A stretch of DNA of 8,251 bases, taken from positions 1-8,251 of the forward strand of contig JAGWML010000135.1 in assembly GCA_028873155.1 (NCBI GenBank). Direction: 5' to 3'. The translations under genes were made by a program, and so were the position numbers. This document shows positions 6,374 to 8,251 of this stretch, piece after piece (positions within the stretch are counted from its first letter, which is position 1; every line of letters begins with the position of its first letter). Source of the DNA: Acidobacteriota bacterium (GTDB lineage: Bacteria; Acidobacteriota; Terriglobia; Terriglobales; Acidobacteriaceae). The notes under the pieces are model-generated. The model was not told the origin of the DNA. It ran no database searches and worked only from the letters and a program-made list of their open reading frames with translations.

Positions 6374-6397
6374 TCCGTCACTGTTCGCGGTGACGGA
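6374..6397 (+). promoter_or_regulatory. Perfect inverted repeat in the divergent intergenic region
   Basis: TCCGTCAC (6374-6381) and GTGACGGA (6390-6397) are perfect 8-bp complements with an 8-nt spacer. The motif lies 67-90 bp before the [2Fe-2S] subunit's ATG and about 130 bp upstream of the divergent membrane-protein gene. Half-site length and spacing fit a dimeric regulator's operator, such as a TetR-, LysR- or GntR-type protein. It could also fold as an RNA hairpin. No regulator gene is visible in the window. Confidence 0.45.
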
Positions 6398-6420
6398 AGC
6401 CGACCAGACTGAGGAACGGC

Positions 6421-6443
6421 TGCCCCTCGTGAGCACGGGGGCA
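6421..6443 (+). promoter_or_regulatory. Leader hairpin directly before the iron-sulfur subunit's ribosome binding site
   Basis: TGCCCC (6421-6426) pairs with GGGGCA (6438-6443). Inside it, CGT (6428-6430) pairs with ACG (6435-6437) around a GAGC loop, with one bulged T at 6427. The stem ends 3 nt before the AAGGAGGG ribosome binding site, so it could influence translation or protect the 5' end of the transcript. There is no T-run, so it is not a terminator. Confidence 0.45.
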
Positions 6444-6446
6444 TTG

Positions 6447-6454
6447 AAGGAGGG
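6447..6454 (+). promoter_or_regulatory. Ribosome binding site of the [2Fe-2S] subunit, ambiguous start
   Basis: The AGGAGG core (6448-6453) lies 4 nt before GTG 6458 and 10 nt before the in-frame ATG 6464. Neither spacing is ideal. ATG 6464 was chosen on codon strength and because MKLKVNNQ is the usual opening of this family. The alternative adds two residues. Confidence 0.6.
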
Positions 6455-6463
6455 TATGTGTCC

Positions 6464-6931
6464 ATGAAGCTCAAAGTCAACAACCAGACCGTGCAATTGG
6501 ACGCGTCCAGCGATACGCCGCTGCTGTGGGCGCTGCGGGAGCATCTCGACCTGGTGGGCGCCAAGTATGGATGCGGCGTGGGCGTCTGCGGCGCGTGTAC
6601 CGTGCTGGTCGATGGCCACGCGATCCGCTCCTGCATCACCCCGGTTGCCAGCGTGGCTGGCTCGTCCATCACCACACTGGAGGGCCTGTCGAAGGATGGA
6701 ACGCATCCGGTGCAGAAGGCGTGGGATGAACTGGATGTGCCGCAGTGCGGCTATTGCCAGTCCGGGCAGATGATGAGCGCTGTTGCGCTGCTGGGTCGGA
6801 CGCCCAAGCCAACCGATGAGGAGATCGACACGGCGATGCGCGGCAACTTGTGCCGGTGCGGCACGTATCCGCGCATCCGTGAGGCCATTCACCGCGCATC
6901 CGGGCAGCAAATGCCCGCATTGCGCGACTAG
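6464..6931 (+). CDS. [2Fe-2S] small subunit of a xanthine-oxidase-family molybdenum hydroxylase (isoquinoline 1-oxidoreductase alpha type)
   Basis: A 155-residue protein, the usual size for CoxS/IorA-type subunits. The N-terminal plant-ferredoxin-like domain binds one [2Fe-2S] cluster through C37, C42, C45 and C57 (motif GCGVGVCGAC). The C-terminal helical domain binds the second through C95, C98, C130 and C132 (CGYC then CRC). These clusters pass electrons from the molybdenum centre to an outside acceptor. The adjacent large subunit and the lack of a separate FAD-subunit gene between them match the two-subunit IorAB layout, in which electrons leave to a cytochrome or other acceptor rather than through flavin to NAD or oxygen. 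The small subunit has no signal peptide and probably travels through the Tat system bound to the large one. The substrate is unknown, with N-heterocycles and aldehydes as family precedents. Confidence 0.93.
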   Translation: MKLKVNNQTVQLDASSDTPLLWALREHLDLVGAKYGCGVGVCGACTVLVDGHAIRSCITPVASVAGSSITTLEGLSKDGTHPVQKAWDELDVPQCGYCQSGQMMSAVALLGRTPKPTDEEIDTAMRGNLCRCGTYPRIREAIHRASGQQMPALRD

Positions 6932-6937
6932 TGACGC

Positions 6938-6946
6938 AGAAGGGGG
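6938..6946 (+). promoter_or_regulatory. Ribosome binding site supporting a GTG start for the large subunit
   Basis: AGAAGGGGG ends 6 nt before GTG 6953. A second in-frame GTG at 6959 is 12 nt away, so 6953 is preferred. Both keep the twin-arginine motif. The site lies in the 21-nt gap after the small-subunit stop codon, consistent with one transcript. Confidence 0.6.
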
Positions 6947-6952
6947 AATCCA

Positions 6953-8251
6953 GTGCGAGTGAACCGGCGGCATTTTCTTCAATTGACGGTCCTGGCTGGC
7001 GGCGGCATGGCCCTGGGCCTGTATGAGCGGCAGATGGCGGGTGTGCTGGCTGCAGCGCAGGGTAATGGGCGTCCGGCAGGGCTCTCGCCGCGTGCCTTTC
7101 TGCGCGTGATGGCCGACGGCACGGTGGTGATTGAGGCCAAGAATCCCGAGATTGGCCAGGGCGTGCGCACCATGCTTCCCATGCTGATCGCCGAAGAGCT
7201 GGACGTGGAGTGGAGCCAGGTGCGAGTCGAGCAGGCGAGCCTGGACGAAGAGGTCTACGGACCGCAGTTCGCGGGCGGGTCGATGGCCACGCCCATCAAC
7301 TGGGAACCGCTGCGCCATGTGGGCGCGGCGGGGCGGCAGCTCATGCTCGCCGCCGCAGCAAAGCGCTGGGGTGTGGCGGAGGCGGAGTGCTCCACCAAAT
7401 CCGGGCGGGTGCTGCATGCGGCGAGTGCGCGATCGCTGGGCTATGGCGAGTTGGCAGAGGAGGCAGCGAAGCTGCCGCTGCCCGATCCCGCAACGCTCAA
7501 GCTGAAAGACCCGAAGGACTATCGCATCATCGGCAAGTTCACCAGCGGCGTGGACAACCCCGCGCTGCTCACCGGCAAACCGCTCTTCGGCATCGACGTG
7601 AAGGTGCCGGGGATGCTGCATGCGGTCTATCAAAAGTGTCCGGTTCTGGCGGGCAAGGTGAAGAGCGCCAACGTCGACGCGATCCAAAAGATGCCAGGCG
7701 TAAAGCATGTGCTGGTCGTGGCAGGCACCTTCCGAGGCGGTGCGGTGATTGAGTCCGATCCGGGGCTGGAGCCGGGCATTGCGATTGTGGCGGAGACCTG
7801 GTGGCAGGCGCAGGCCGCGCGCAGGGCGCTGAAGGTGGAGTGGGATGCGACGGCAGGCTCGCCCACTGCCGACCAACAGAGCAGCCAGGGCTTCAACGAG
7901 AAAGCCGCGCAGCTTTTGAAGGAGCCGGCGGGACACACGCTGCGCAGCTATGGCGACGTGGATGGCGCACTGAAGTCTGCGACGAAGGTGGTTGAAGCAG
8001 TGTACGCGTATCCGTTCCTGGCACATGGTGCGCTGGAGCCGCAGAACACCACGGCACACGTGCAGGAAGGCAAGGCGGAGATCTGGACCACGAGCCAGGC
8101 TCCGGGCGGCGGTCGCCGTATGGTTGCCAAGGAACTGGGCATTCCGGAGAGCGCGATAACGGTTCACCTGACGCGCACGGGCGGAGGCTTTGGCCGCAGG
8201 CTGATGAACGACTACATGGTGGAAGCGGCGTGGATCTCGCGCGAAGTAAAT
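6953..8251 (+). CDS. Molybdopterin-binding large subunit, IorB-like, Tat-exported (cut by the window edge)
   Basis: The first 433 residues of a large subunit normally about 700-770 residues long. The frame is open to the last base. It begins at GTG and carries a twin-arginine signal: N4-R5-R6-H7-F8-L9-Q10, a Gly/Ala/Leu core (residues about 11-23) and an Ala-rich cleavage region near 29-35, so the folded, cofactor-loaded enzyme should be periplasmic. An IorB-type N-terminal domain with GQGVRTMLPMLIAEEL follows. The a/b-hammerhead region begins near FTSGVDNPALLTGKPLFG. The molybdopterin cytosine dinucleotide-binding signatures QAPGGG (382-387) and GGGFGRR (410-416) are both present. The catalytic glutamate expected near the C terminus lies beyond the window. 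The enzyme would hydroxylate a substrate with water at the Mo centre and hand electrons to the [2Fe-2S] subunit encoded just upstream. The substrate cannot be inferred. Confidence 0.92.
   Translation, partial: MRVNRRHFLQLTVLAGGGMALGLYERQMAGVLAAAQGNGRPAGLSPRAFLRVMADGTVVIEAKNPEIGQGVRTMLPMLIAEELDVEWSQVRVEQASLDEEVYGPQFAGGSMATPINWEPLRHVGAAGRQLMLAAAAKRWGVAEAECSTKSGRVLHAASARSLGYGELAEEAAKLPLPDPATLKLKDPKDYRIIGKFTSGVDNPALLTGKPLFGIDVKVPGMLHAVYQKCPVLAGKVKSANVDAIQKMPGVKHVLVVAGTFRGGAVIESDPGLEPGIAIVAETWWQAQAARRALKVEWDATAGSPTADQQSSQGFNEKAAQLLKEPAGHTLRSYGDVDGALKSATKVVEAVYAYPFLAHGALEPQNTTAHVQEGKAEIWTTSQAPGGGRRMVAKELGIPESAITVHLTRTGGGFGRRLMNDYMVEAAWISREVN

Noticed and set aside
6314..8167. A 617-codon open frame on the minus strand opposite the molybdenum hydroxylase genes
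   Set aside because: It is rich in Arg, His, Ala and Leu with no domain or membrane pattern, and it lies antisense to two clearly recognisable genes. It is a by-product of high-GC codon use on the plus strand.
1..8251. Search for tRNAs, rRNA, CRISPR repeats, insertion sequences and attachment sites
   Set aside because: I saw no clover-leaf, periodic direct repeats, transposase motifs or terminal inverted repeats. The only repeats are the short stem-loops listed.

Overview
The window reads as chromosomal DNA of a high-GC Gram-negative bacterium. The gene content points to an acidobacterium of the Terriglobia type (Granulicella, Terriglobus, Edaphobacter or Acidobacterium-like). This is an inference from the combination of an MtrB/PioB-like barrel, an ImcH-like NapC/NirT cytochrome, an RNB ribonuclease lacking cold-shock domains, and a Tat-exported isoquinoline-oxidoreductase-type enzyme. 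No database search was possible. I see no mobile element, CRISPR array, tRNA or rRNA.

Region 1 (1-3902) is a four-gene, same-strand electron-transfer cluster. It holds the C-terminal 463 codons of an outer-membrane beta-barrel, two small paralogous periplasmic monohaem cytochromes c, and an inner-membrane NapC/NirT-type cytochrome with three membrane helices and six haem-attachment motifs, the first being CX3CH. Together they could carry electrons from the quinone pool through periplasmic shuttles to an outer-membrane porin-cytochrome conduit, or in the reverse direction. Hairpins follow the barrel gene, the second small cytochrome gene and the multihaem gene, so the genes may be expressed at different levels.

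Region 2 (3903-6243) holds two unrelated genes that converge with only 6 bp between their stop codons. On the plus strand is a short RNase II-type exoribonuclease with RNB and S1 domains, starting at TTG behind a strong Shine-Dalgarno sequence. On the minus strand is an unrecognised integral membrane protein of about seven helices.

Region 3 (6244-8251) starts with a 220-bp divergent intergenic region containing a perfect 8-bp inverted repeat and a second hairpin directly before the ribosome binding site. It then encodes a two-subunit molybdenum hydroxylase: a small [2Fe-2S] subunit and a large molybdopterin subunit with a twin-arginine signal. The large subunit runs off the right edge of the window.
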